From contig CALUKU010000009.1 of the NCBI GenBank assembly GCA_944321295.1, positions 1 to 64,000 on the forward strand: a stretch of DNA of 64,000 nucleotides, written 5' to 3'. The stretch comes from an uncultured Prevotella sp. (GTDB lineage Bacteria > Bacteroidota > Bacteroidia > Bacteroidales > Bacteroidaceae). A program made the position numbers and the translations under genes. The notes beneath the pieces were generated by a model. The model was not told where the DNA came from. It was given only the letters and a program-made list of their open reading frames with translations, and searched no databases. The stretch's first letter is position 1, and every line of letters begins with the position of its first letter. This document shows positions 41,418-49,912 of the stretch, piece by piece.

Positions 41418-42677
41418 CTAATCTTCCTCCGTTATGGTGAAGCCGGCCCGGCGCAGGTCGTCCCAAAAGCGGGGGTACGACTTGCTGACTACCTGCGGGT
41501 TGTCAATCCTGAGGCCCGGGAACACGGCCGCCGCCGGCGCGAAGGCCATTGCCATGCGGTGGTCTTCGTATGTGTTGATGACGGGGTTGTCGGCCTTCGG
41601 GCATGTTTCGCCGTTCCAGCTCAGTTCGCCCAGTGCCGCCTCGCGCAGCACGAAGCCCAGCTTGCGCATCTCCGTCTTCAGGGCCTCGAGGCGGTCGGTT
41701 TCCTTTATCTTCAGCGTTGTCAGTCCGGTGAAGCGGAACGGTATGCCCGAGAGCGCGCAGCACACGACGAACGTCTGCGCCAGGTCGGGCTGGTTGACGA
41801 AGTCGTAGTCCATGCGCGGCGGCTTCGTTTCGACGAGCTTCAGCGTGACCGTGGTGGGCAGTCCGCGCTCCCGCGAGCCGAACGTCGTCCTGACGCCCAG
41901 CATGCTGAACAGGTATTTCACGGCCGAGTCGCCCTGGCGCGAGCCGTCCGTCAGACCGGTGAGGGATATCTCCGACTCGGGGTCGTTGCACAGCACGAGC
42001 GCCTCATACCAGTAAGACGCCGCGCTCCAGTCGTTTTCAATGAAGCATTTTGCCCGCTCATACGGCTTCGGCTTCACGGTTATCGTGTCTACGTCGGTCC
42101 ATTCGGCGTCGGCGCCGAAACTTCTCATCATGCAGAGCGTAAGGTCGATGTACGGGCGCGATATTATCTTGCCGGTAAGCTTCAGCTCAAGTCCGTCCTC
42201 AAGCGTGGGCGCTATCATCAGCAGCGCCGAGATGTACTGCGAGCTTATGTCGCCCGGCATTTCGAGGCGTCCGCCGCCCAGGCGTCCGCCCTTAATGCGC
42301 AGCGGGGGATACCCCTCGGCGCCTTCATATGTTATGTCGGCGCCGAGATACCTCAGCGCGTCGACCAAGGCGCGTATCGGGCGGCGCTTCATGCGCTCCG
42401 TGCCCGTGAGCACGTGCTCGCCGGGAGTTACGGCGAGATATGCCGTCATGAAGCGCATGGCCGTGCCGGCGGCCTTGATGTCGATAGTGTCAGGCATTTC
42501 GCCGAGAGCTTTCAGTATGACGTCCGTGTCGTCGCAGTCAGACAGGTTGTCGGGCAGGATGTCGTTGCCGGCCAGCGCGTTGATTATCAGCGCCCTGTTG
42601 CTGATACTTTTCGACGCGGGCAGGTCAACCGTAGTGTTAATTCTTTTAGGGGCGTTTATTATGTATCGCATAGTCAT
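41418..42677 (-). CDS. aroA: 3-phosphoshikimate 1-carboxyvinyltransferase (EPSP synthase)
   Basis: AroA joins PEP to shikimate-3-phosphate in aromatic amino-acid synthesis. The 419-residue protein has the S3P/PEP-binding LPASKSISNRALIINALA and AAGTAMRFMTAYLAV (in place of the more usual NAGTA), the RMKRRPIRALVDAL motif, DISSQYISALLM, and the C-terminal EDHRMAMAF. It is the first gene of the minus-strand run aroA, Cys-rich protein, porW, porX, tsaE, with a -7 box 122 bases upstream. Confidence 0.95.
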   Translation of the reverse strand: MTMRYIINAPKRINTTVDLPASKSISNRALIINALAGNDILPDNLSDCDDTDVILKALGEMPDTIDIKAAGTAMRFMTAYLAVTPGEHVLTGTERMKRRPIRALVDALRYLGADITYEGAEGYPPLRIKGGRLGGGRLEMPGDISSQYISALLMIAPTLEDGLELKLTGKIISRPYIDLTLCMMRSFGADAEWTDVDTITVKPKPYERAKCFIENDWSAASYWYEALVLCNDPESEISLTGLTDGSRQGDSAVKYLFSMLGVRTTFGSRERGLPTTVTLKLVETKPPRMDYDFVNQPDLAQTFVVCCALSGIPFRFTGLTTLKIKETDRLEALKTEMRKLGFVLREAALGELSWNGETCPKADNPVINTYEDHRMAMAFAPAAAVFPGLRIDNPQVVSKSYPRFWDDLRRAGFTITEED

Positions 42678-42798
42678 GTTTTTAATCGTTTACGCCGCGC
42701 GGCCGTCCCGTCGCCGGCCTTTGTGGCCGGTAGGGCGTGGCGTCAGCCGTCAGCGGCGCCTGCCGTTGCCGCCCGTGAGGCGGGGTTTCGGCTTAGTG

Positions 42799-42806
42799 CA
42801 AAGGTA
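42799..42806 (-). promoter_or_regulatory. Candidate -7 box upstream of aroA
   Basis: TACCTTTG on the minus strand, 121 bases before the aroA ATG. Upstream DNA to 43,020 is GC-rich with no other recognised signal. Confidence 0.45.
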
Positions 42807-43028
42807 ATAAAAATAGGTGAGATAAGAAGCGTAGGCTTCGGCTTTTTCGAGCTTCGCTGCTCTTAAAAAAGGCTAAAGCCGGCACTGCGCGCGGCCGTTC
42901 CGCGGCAGGTTGCGCGCCGGGCGGGCGCCGCCTTCGCGCCTTTAGGGGCGCAAGGTTGTGCCGTCGGCGTATCGTATTGCGCCGTGTAGGCCTTGCGTGT
43001 GGCGTTAAGTATTGTGCGTTAAGTAAAT

Positions 43029-43146
43029 GCTTCTGTAACAACTTGATACCCAATGCGTTGTAAAAGGCCGCCTTTCAGCCTGCAATAGGCGGCCTTTTGC
43101 CATGCGAAAGGTAACCTTTTGCAAGCCGAAAGGTTACCTCCTGTAA
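43029..43146 (+). repeat. AAAGGnnnCCTTT palindrome cluster G
   Basis: Head TGTAACAACTTGATACCCAATGC (about 43,034-43,056) followed by four palindromic units to 43,142. A well preserved copy in the forward orientation. Confidence 0.85.
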
Positions 43147-43199
43147 AATTAACAGGTCGATTTTATCGCCCTAAACGATGGCCGAACCGTATTTTTTAT

Positions 43200-43207
43200 T
43201 ATCTTTG
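43200..43207 (+). promoter_or_regulatory. cyd operon -7 box
   Basis: TATCTTTG, 76 bases before the DUF4492 start codon. Confidence 0.6.
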
Positions 43208-43283
43208 CACATGGCGGCAGCACCGGTCGCAAGCCGCAATCCGCTTCGCCATGAAAGACAACCGGCAACCATAAGGCACGCAT

Positions 43284-43493
43284 ATGATAAGACGCATAAT
43301 CGACTTTTACCGCGAAGGCTTCGCCAACATGAGGCTCGGCAAGACGCTGTGGCTTGTCGTGCTGGTTAAGCTTGCCGTGATATTCTTAGTCATAAGGCTG
43401 CTGCTCATGCCCGACATCATAAGCGAGAGGGCAGGCGACGGCGGCGAGGCCGACTACGTGTCGTCGCAGATTACCGACAGGGCCGACATCTGA
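43284..43493 (+). CDS. DUF4492 small membrane protein, cyd operon leader gene
   Basis: A 69-residue protein with a basic amphipathic N-terminus (RRIIDFYREGFANMRLGKTLW), one membrane helix (about 22-42) and an acidic tail. It matches DUF4492, found in Bacteroidetes directly before cydA. By position and size it may be an accessory subunit of cytochrome bd, comparable to CydX of proteobacteria, although CydX lies after cydB and the sequences are not alike. The function is inference. Confidence 0.85.
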   Translation: MIRRIIDFYREGFANMRLGKTLWLVVLVKLAVIFLVIRLLLMPDIISERAGDGGEADYVSSQITDRADI

Positions 43494-43561
43494 CACGGCG
43501 CCGCGGCGGCCCGGGCAAGAGGGCTGGGCATAACGATAAAACCTATATAACCATAAAAAAC

Positions 43562-45166
43562 ATGAACGATTTGTTATTAAGCATTAGCGCCGGAACGGTA
43601 GACTGGTCGAGGGCGCAGTTCGCCCTGACCGCCATCTACCACTGGCTCTTCGTGCCGCTTACGCTGGGCCTCGCGCTCATAATGGGAATAATCGAAACCT
43701 GTTACTACCGCACGGGCAAGACGTTCTGGAAGGACGCGGCGCGCTTCTGGCAGAAGCTGTTCGGCATAAACTTCGCCATGGGCGTGGCCACGGGCATAAT
43801 ACTCGAGTTTGAGTTCGGCACCAACTGGAGCAACTACTCGTGGCTCGTGGGCGACATCTTCGGCGCGCCGTTGGCCGTAGAGGGCATAGTGGCCTTCTTC
43901 CTCGAGGCAACGTTCGTGGGCGTGATGTTCTTCGGATGGAACAAAGTGTCGCGCGGCTTCCATCTCGCCTCAACGTGGCTCACGGGGTTTGGCGCCACCA
44001 TCTCGGCATGGTGGATACTCGTGGCCAACGCCTGGATGCAGTATCCCGTAGGCCAGGCGTTCAATCCTGACACCATGCGCAACGAGATGACCTCGTTCGC
44101 CGAGGTTGCGCTGTCGCCGTTCGCCGTCGACAAGTTCTTCCACACCGTCATTTCGGCGTGGGTAATAGGAGCCATATTCACCGTTGCCGTCAGCTGTTAC
44201 CTGCTTTACCGTAAGCAGCGTGACGCCCGCCGGGCCGAAGCCGACCGCCGCCTGGCCGTGCAGAGCATAAGGATAGCCTCGATAGTAGGCCTCACGGCGT
44301 CGCTCCTGGCCGTGCACACGGGCGACAGCTCGGCCTACATGGTAGCCAAGGCGCAGCCCATGAAGCTGGCGGCCATGGAGGCGCTATATGACGGCGGCCG
44401 CGGCGAAGGCCTGACTCTCGTAGCCCTTGTCAACCCTCTGGAGCAGCCCGACTATGCCTCGGGCGAGGAGCCGGCCATGAAGATAGCCGTGCCTAACATG
44501 CTGTCGCTGCTCGCCACGCGCGACCTTGACGGCTACGTGCCCGGCATAAACGACATCATCAAGGGCGGTTACACACAGCCGGACGGCACCACTGCCGTGC
44601 CGCTGGCCGAGAAGATGGAGCGCGGGCGCACGGCCATAAGCGCGCTGGCCCACTACCGCGAGGCCAAGGCCGGCGGCGACGCAGCTGCCGCCGAACGCCA
44701 CCGCAAGACGCTCGACGAGAACATCCGCTACTTCGGTTACGGCTACATCGACAACGCCGAACAGACGGTACCATTCATTCCCGTGTGCTTCTGGGCGTTC
44801 CGCGTCATGGTTGGCCTGGGCATGCTCTTCCTGCTGTTCTTCGCCGTGACGACGTTCCTGTCGTTCAGGAAAGACGTCACGCGCATGCGCTGGCTGCACG
44901 TGGCCGGCATGGGCATGCTGCCGCTGGGCTATATAGCCAGCGAGGCGGGATGGATTGTGGCCGAATTCGGCCGCCAGCCGTGGACGATACAGGACATGTT
45001 GCCCACGTGGGCGGCCGTGTCAGACGTCGGCGCAGGGTCGGTTATGCTGACGTTCTTCGTCTTCCTCGCCCTGTTCACCCTGCTGCTGGCCGTCGAGATA
45101 AGCATAATGTGCAAGGCCGTCAAGCACGGCCCCGAATACTCCGGCGACGGCAAGGGCGGATGTTGA
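43562..45166 (+). CDS. cydA: Cytochrome bd ubiquinol oxidase subunit I
   Basis: CydA carries hemes b558, b595 and d and oxidises quinol. The 534-residue membrane protein has His27 in TAIYHWLFVPLTLGL (E. coli His19, heme ligand), FFHTVISAWVIGA (His186 equivalent), FWAFRVMVGLGML with the heme b558 Met, and the GWIVAEFGRQPWTIQ motif. The Q-loop region is about residues 250-400. Cytochrome bd lets gut Bacteroidales respire or scavenge nanomolar oxygen. It is followed by cydB after 73 bases. Confidence 0.97.
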   Translation: MNDLLLSISAGTVDWSRAQFALTAIYHWLFVPLTLGLALIMGIIETCYYRTGKTFWKDAARFWQKLFGINFAMGVATGIILEFEFGTNWSNYSWLVGDIFGAPLAVEGIVAFFLEATFVGVMFFGWNKVSRGFHLASTWLTGFGATISAWWILVANAWMQYPVGQAFNPDTMRNEMTSFAEVALSPFAVDKFFHTVISAWVIGAIFTVAVSCYLLYRKQRDARRAEADRRLAVQSIRIASIVGLTASLLAVHTGDSSAYMVAKAQPMKLAAMEALYDGGRGEGLTLVALVNPLEQPDYASGEEPAMKIAVPNMLSLLATRDLDGYVPGINDIIKGGYTQPDGTTAVPLAEKMERGRTAISALAHYREAKAGGDAAAAERHRKTLDENIRYFGYGYIDNAEQTVPFIPVCFWAFRVMVGLGMLFLLFFAVTTFLSFRKDVTRMRWLHVAGMGMLPLGYIASEAGWIVAEFGRQPWTIQDMLPTWAAVSDVGAGSVMLTFFVFLALFTLLLAVEISIMCKAVKHGPEYSGDGKGGC

Positions 45167-45239
45167 CGGCGCACGGGCTTGCCGCGGGCAACGCATTTAA
45201 TCTAAATAGAATACTCTCTGAATATTAAAACGACATAAC

Positions 45240-46346
45240 ATGACATACGGATTTCTGCAACAATATTGGTGGTTCCTCGTTTCGCTGCTCGGAGCCTTGC
45301 TGGTGTTCATGATGTTCGTGCAGGGCGCAAACTCGCTGCTCTTCTCTCTGGGCGGCAACGAGGAGGAGCGCCGCATGATAACAGACTCTACGGGAAAGAA
45401 ATGGGAACTGACGTTCACTACGCTCGTAACGTTCGGCGGAGCCTTCTTCGCCTCGTTCCCGCTGTTTTACAGTACCAGCTTCGGCGGCGCTTACTGGCTG
45501 TGGATGATAATCCTGTTCACGTTCGTGATTCAGGCCGTGAGCTACGAGTTCAAGGACAAGCTGGGCAACCTGCTCGGCACGCGCACATTCCAGTGGTTCC
45601 TCATCGTCAACGGCATATTCGGCCCGCTGCTGCTCGGCGTGGCCGTGGCAACGTTTTTCAACGGCGCCAATTTCATCGTAGACAAAGGCAACATCTTCAA
45701 CGGCGCAAGCCCGATAATTAGCAGTTGGGCCAACGCCAGCCACGGGCTTGACGCCCTGCTCAACGGGTGGAACCTTATCTTCGGCCTCGCCGTTTTCTTC
45801 CTCGCGCGCATCCTCGGCATACTTTACATTGTCAATAATGTTGACAATCTGAATATACGTTCGCGCGCAACGATAAGGCTCGTGGGCAACTTTGTGCCCT
45901 TCCTCGTGTTTTTCCTCGTGGCCCTCGGCCACATCCTGATACAGGACGGATACGCCGTCGACCCGCTGACGGGCGACATCCGCATTGAGGAATATAAGTA
46001 TCTGAACAACTTCATCAGCCTTTGGCCGCTGGCCGTTATGCTGGTTGCAGGAGTCGTATTGTTCCTGTTCGGCTCGGTAAAGTCTGTTTACAAGAATACT
46101 TACAGGCGCGGAATATGGCCCGCCGGCATAGGAGCGGTGCTCGTGGTGCTCAGCCTCCTGCTGTGCGCCGGACTGAATGACACGGCTTATTATCCGTCGA
46201 CGGCCGACCTGCAGAGCAGCCTCACGATAAGCAACAGCTGCAGCAGCGAGTTTACTTTGGGCGTGATGTCCGTGGTGTCGCTAATCATTCCCTTCGTGCT
46301 CGCTTACATCGTGTATGTCTGGAGGAAAATGGACAAGAAGGATTAG
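45240..46346 (+). CDS. cydB: Cytochrome bd ubiquinol oxidase subunit II
   Basis: The 368-residue partner of CydA, with eight or nine predicted membrane helices and characteristic QYWWFLVSLLGALLVFMMF and SYEFKDKLGN motifs (the latter corresponds to the RxK-type loop of CydB). It stabilises the complex and shapes the oxygen channel. It ends the DUF4492-cydA-cydB operon; a perfect-stem terminator follows. Confidence 0.96.
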   Translation: MTYGFLQQYWWFLVSLLGALLVFMMFVQGANSLLFSLGGNEEERRMITDSTGKKWELTFTTLVTFGGAFFASFPLFYSTSFGGAYWLWMIILFTFVIQAVSYEFKDKLGNLLGTRTFQWFLIVNGIFGPLLLGVAVATFFNGANFIVDKGNIFNGASPIISSWANASHGLDALLNGWNLIFGLAVFFLARILGILYIVNNVDNLNIRSRATIRLVGNFVPFLVFFLVALGHILIQDGYAVDPLTGDIRIEEYKYLNNFISLWPLAVMLVAGVVLFLFGSVKSVYKNTYRRGIWPAGIGAVLVVLSLLLCAGLNDTAYYPSTADLQSSLTISNSCSSEFTLGVMSVVSLIIPFVLAYIVYVWRKMDKKD

Positions 46347-46365
46347 CTCGTTAACAACAAAACGA

Positions 46366-46410
46366 AACAAGCCCCGACGATCAGGATTAACTCCTTCGTC
46401 GGGGCTTGTT
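46366..46410. terminator. Intrinsic terminator after cydB
   Basis: A 15-bp perfect stem (AACAAGCCCCGACGA and complement) around a 15-base loop. It lies between convergent cydB and mrp; the T-run is weak on both sides. Confidence 0.8.
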
Positions 46411-46431
46411 ACGTTAGTTCGTATTACGTTA

Positions 46432-47535
46432 TTATTGGTTTTTTATCTGCACAATCTTCGTAGGTCCTTGCTCCTTGTTGCGCCTGTTGGTAACCGTAAC
46501 CACGGCTTGGGCAAGGTTGATGAAGGCCTGGCCCGTCATCGTATCGGCGTTGAGGGCCGACGGTTTGCCTTCGTCGCCGCTCTCGCAAATGCTTTGCACT
46601 ACCGGGATTTGTGCCAGCAGAGGCAGTCCCATCTCCTTGGCAAGCTCCTTGCAGCCCTCCTTTCCGAAGATGTAATACTTGTTTTCGGGCAGCTCGGCAG
46701 GCGTAAACCATGCCATGTTTTCCACAAGTCCCAAGATGGGAACGTTCACCTTGTCGTTCCTGTACATGTCAATGCCTTTGCGTGCGTCGGCAAGCGCCAC
46801 CTTCTGGGGCGTGCTGACAATCACCGCTCCGGTGATGGCGAGCGTCTGCAAGAGCGTCAGGTGGATGTCGCTCGTGCCCGGCGGCGTGTCAAGTATGAAG
46901 TAGTCAAGGTCGCCCCAGTCAGCGTCGCCAATCAACTGCTTAAGTGCGTTCGACGCCATGCCGCCCCTCCACAGCGTAGCTGTTTCGGGATTGACGAAGA
47001 AACCGATACTCAACAGCTTCACGCCGTACTTCTCTATCGGTTCAATCAGGTCGCGTCCGTCCTTGTTTACGGCGTAAGGGCGGGCGTCTTCGACGTCGAA
47101 CATTTTCGGCATTGACGGTCCGAAGATGTCTGTGTCGAGCAGTCCGACCTTGTAGCCGAGCCTTGCCAGTGCAATGGCAAGGTTGGCGGCAACCGTGCTT
47201 TTGCCCACGCCGCCCTTGCCGGAGCTTACCGCTATGATGTTCTTTACGTCCGGAAGCATCTTTCCCGGCTCAGGGCGCGGCTTTGATTTTGTTTCTACCG
47301 TTATCGTCACTTCAACGTCCTTGCTGACATGATAGTGTATTGCGGCCTCGGCGGCCTTGACGGTCGACTTAAGGAACGGGTCCGTTTCACGGGGAAATAT
47401 CAATGAGAACGACACCTTCATGCCGTCAATCCGCATGTTGTCGGCAACCATCTCGCTCTCTACCAAGTTCTTTTTCGTGCCCGGATATGTAACCGTAGCC
47501 AAGGCATCCATTATAAGTTTGGGATATAATGTCAT
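46432..47535 (-). CDS. mrp: Mrp/NBP35-family iron-sulfur carrier ATPase
   Basis: A 367-residue P-loop ATPase that carries and delivers iron-sulfur clusters. It has an N-terminal DUF59/MIP18-like domain (about 1-90), the deviant Walker A motif VSSGKGGVGKSTVAANLA, and LDTDIFGPSMPKMF. The CxxC pair that many homologues use to bind the cluster is not visible; only a few scattered Cys occur. The ATG at 47,535 fits the family start and the TATATTTG box at 47,560-47,567. Confidence 0.93.
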   Translation of the reverse strand: MTLYPKLIMDALATVTYPGTKKNLVESEMVADNMRIDGMKVSFSLIFPRETDPFLKSTVKAAEAAIHYHVSKDVEVTITVETKSKPRPEPGKMLPDVKNIIAVSSGKGGVGKSTVAANLAIALARLGYKVGLLDTDIFGPSMPKMFDVEDARPYAVNKDGRDLIEPIEKYGVKLLSIGFFVNPETATLWRGGMASNALKQLIGDADWGDLDYFILDTPPGTSDIHLTLLQTLAITGAVIVSTPQKVALADARKGIDMYRNDKVNVPILGLVENMAWFTPAELPENKYYIFGKEGCKELAKEMGLPLLAQIPVVQSICESGDEGKPSALNADTMTGQAFINLAQAVVTVTNRRNKEQGPTKIVQIKNQ

Positions 47536-47559
47536 AACGTTTTTGATTGTTTCAGCCTG

Positions 47560-47567
47560 CAAATATA
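47560..47567 (-). promoter_or_regulatory. mrp -7 box
   Basis: TATATTTG on the minus strand, 24 bases before the ATG. Confidence 0.55.
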
Positions 47568-47683
47568 ATGTAAGTATGCCGAAAAGCAAAATAAAAGCAG
47601 ATGAAACGATGTTTATTTTCGTTCATCTGCATAACCTGTAAGCATACCAGGCGAGGCCTGTGTGTTGACGGGAAACTTAACCG

Positions 47684-48454
47684 TCACTTTCTTTTTTCAA
47701 CGCCGCTGCGGCCTTGGCGGCGGTAGCTGCGGTAGTCGTCAACGGGTATTTCGATACCAGACTCTTCTAAAACGCCGTCGTGCGGAAGGCGGAATTTCAT
47801 GTACCTGATGTTCAGTCCGCGTTCAATCCACTGGCTTTCATAATATGTCTGTATCGACAATATGCGGCGTGTTTCGTCGTCGATGTCGGTCGCGTGGTAT
47901 AGATCTTCCGTGCGGAAAAGCAGCGGAAGGTGGTTATGCTCCACCATGTAGGTGGTATACGTGAAAAGGAAGTTGCTGTCTGTCTTCACGTGTATTATGC
48001 CTCCGTCGACAAGGAAACGGCGGTAACGCTCCATGAACGACGTGCTCGTAAGGCGCTTGCGCACGTTTTTCATCTGCGGGTCGCTGAACGTCAACCATAT
48101 CTCCTGCACCTCGCCGTCGCCGAAGAAGCGGTCGATTATCTCGATGTTGGTGCGCAGGAAGGCCACGTTCTTCAGTCCCTCGTTTAATGCCTGGGTGGCT
48201 CCGCTCCACATGCGTGCGCCCTTTATGTCGACGCCTATGAAGTTAACGTCGGGGAAGAGGCGCGCCAGTCCGACGGCATATTCGCCCCTGCCGCAACCCA
48301 ACTCGAGCACGATGGGGTTGTCGTTGTGGAAATACATCTCGCGCCAACGCCCTTTCATCTCGAACGGCGTCTGCTCAACTACGGAATAAGGACACTGGAA
48401 CACGTTCTCATAACGCTCCATGTCGGCAAACTTTGCTAACTTACCTTTTGACAA
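47684..48454 (-). CDS. trmB: tRNA (guanine-N7)-methyltransferase
   Basis: TrmB makes m7G46 in tRNA. The 256-residue protein has the SAM-binding [27 protein letters not shown], and the [17 protein letters not shown] motif (commonly TFPDPW in others). The C-terminus ends in a basic tail [14 protein letters not shown]. It lies between mrp and ilvE on the same strand. Confidence 0.94.
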   Translation of the reverse strand: MSKGKLAKFADMERYENVFQCPYSVVEQTPFEMKGRWREMYFHNDNPIVLELGCGRGEYAVGLARLFPDVNFIGVDIKGARMWSGATQALNEGLKNVAFLRTNIEIIDRFFGDGEVQEIWLTFSDPQMKNVRKRLTSTSFMERYRRFLVDGGIIHVKTDSNFLFTYTTYMVEHNHLPLLFRTEDLYHATDIDDETRRILSIQTYYESQWIERGLNIRYMKFRLPHDGVLEESGIEIPVDDYRSYRRQGRSGVEKRK

Positions 48455-48498
48455 AACGATTAGGAATTAAGATGATTATACGAATGAAAAAACGAAAA

Positions 48499-48573
48499 GT
48501 TAAGGATTAAGGGCAACACGTCTGACACTTGCTCCGGCCGTTACCGGCGTGACGTTTACCCTTAATCCTTAAC
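48499..48573. repeat. Word-built hairpin (GTTAAGGATTAAGGG)
   Basis: GTTAAGGATTAAGGG at 48,499-48,513 and its exact complement at 48,559-48,573 form a 15-bp perfect stem; further TTAAGGATTAA-like words flank it. It probably terminates ilvE transcription. Confidence 0.7.
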
Positions 48574-48587
48574 CCTTTGTCTGCAGA

Positions 48588-49610
48588 TTACTCGATTACG
48601 ACCTTAGTCCAGCCGTGAACGTCAGGCTCAATGCCATACTGTATGCCGCGCAGCTTGTTGTAAAGCTTCGTACATATCGGACCCGGCTTGCCGTCCTTGC
48701 TGATGACATAGCTCTTCTTCTCCTCAAGGTCGTCAATCTTAGAGATGGGGCTTATTACGGCAGCCGTGCCGCAAGCTCCTGCCTCCTCGAATGTAGCGAG
48801 CTCTTCCTCGGGTATCTGCCTGCGCTCAACCTTCATGCCCATGTCCTCTGCCAGCTGCATGAGGCTCTTGTTGGTGATACTGGGCAGGATGCTCGTTGAC
48901 TTCGGAGTGACGTAAGTGTTGTCCTTTATGCCGAAGAAGTTGGCTGCGCCGCACTCGTCCATATACTTCTTTTCCTTGGCGTCGAGATAGAACTCGCAAG
49001 CGTAGCCGAGGTCGTGGGCCATCTTGTTGGCGCGCAGTGAAGCGGCGTAGTTGCCACCTACCTTATATATACCTGTGCCGAGCGGAGCCGAACGGTCGAA
49101 CTCGCGGATGATGACATAAGGATTAGCTGCGAAACCGCCCTTGAAGTACGGGCCTACGGGAGTTACGAAAATCATGAACAGATACTCTGAAGCCGGGTGA
49201 ACGCCGACCTGTGCCGACATGCCCACGAGCAACGGACGGATGTACAGCGTGGCGCCGCTCTCGTATGTCGGGATGTAATCCTGGTTGAGGCGCACGACCT
49301 TAGTAACCATTTCCTCGAACAGTTCGGTAGGAACTTCAGGCATAAGTATGCCGCGGCATGTGCTCTGCAGGCGTGCTGCGTTCTCGTCCATGCGGAACAC
49401 GCGCACCTTGCCGTCGGGGCAGCGGAAAGCCTTCAGGCCTTCGAAAGCCTCCTGTCCGTAGTGCAGGCAGGTAGCAGCCATGTGCATCTTGATGTATTCG
49501 TCGGAGCATACTTCTACTTCGCCCCACTTGCCGTCGCGGTAATAGCAACGGACGTTGTAATCGGTCGGCATATAGCCGAAAGACAAATTAGCCCAATCCA
49601 GATTTTTCAT
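48588..49610 (-). CDS. ilvE: Branched-chain amino acid aminotransferase
   Basis: A PLP-dependent fold-IV aminotransferase that makes leucine, isoleucine and valine from their keto acids. The 340-residue length and the motifs LHYGQEAFEGLKAFR, YIRPLLVGM, KVGGNYAAS (with the PLP-binding Lys) and CGAANFFG identify the group II BCAT family. It stands alone; a TATTTTTG box lies at 49,641-49,648. Confidence 0.95.
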   Translation of the reverse strand: MKNLDWANLSFGYMPTDYNVRCYYRDGKWGEVEVCSDEYIKMHMAATCLHYGQEAFEGLKAFRCPDGKVRVFRMDENAARLQSTCRGILMPEVPTELFEEMVTKVVRLNQDYIPTYESGATLYIRPLLVGMSAQVGVHPASEYLFMIFVTPVGPYFKGGFAANPYVIIREFDRSAPLGTGIYKVGGNYAASLRANKMAHDLGYACEFYLDAKEKKYMDECGAANFFGIKDNTYVTPKSTSILPSITNKSLMQLAEDMGMKVERRQIPEEELATFEEAGACGTAAVISPISKIDDLEEKKSYVISKDGKPGPICTKLYNKLRGIQYGIEPDVHGWTKVVIE

Positions 49611-49640
49611 AATATCGTTTAATTAGTTTATTTATTAATG

Positions 49641-49648
49641 CAAAAATA
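49641..49648 (-). promoter_or_regulatory. ilvE -7 box
   Basis: TATTTTTG on the minus strand, 30 bases before the ATG. Confidence 0.45.
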
Positions 49649-49729
49649 GTAATAATCTCAATACCGAGCAATTTTTTTCAGTTTTATTAGCAATAAGCCT
49701 TCGGCCGTCAGGAGTTCCGTCGGGCGTTT

Positions 49730-49912
49730 TCAGTCCTCGGGCTGAAGTATTTTCTTTATGTCCCCGTCGGCCTTGGCGAGCTTGTCCTTGCATTGCTTTA
49801 TCAGTCGTTGCGCCGTTTTCAGCTGTTCGCTGAGGGTGTCAATATCGAGTTCGTCGTTCTCCATCTTGGCCACGATTTCCTCAAGTTGTTTCAAAGCTTC
49901 CTCGTATTTCAT
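49730..49912 (-). CDS. xseB: Exodeoxyribonuclease VII small subunit
   Basis: A 60-residue helical protein: MKYEEALKQLEEIVAKMEND and DTLSEQLKTAQRLIKQCKDKL are typical of XseB. Several copies bind one XseA. Its ATG overlaps the xseA stop by four bases. Confidence 0.93.
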   Translation of the reverse strand: MKYEEALKQLEEIVAKMENDELDIDTLSEQLKTAQRLIKQCKDKLAKADGDIKKILQPED

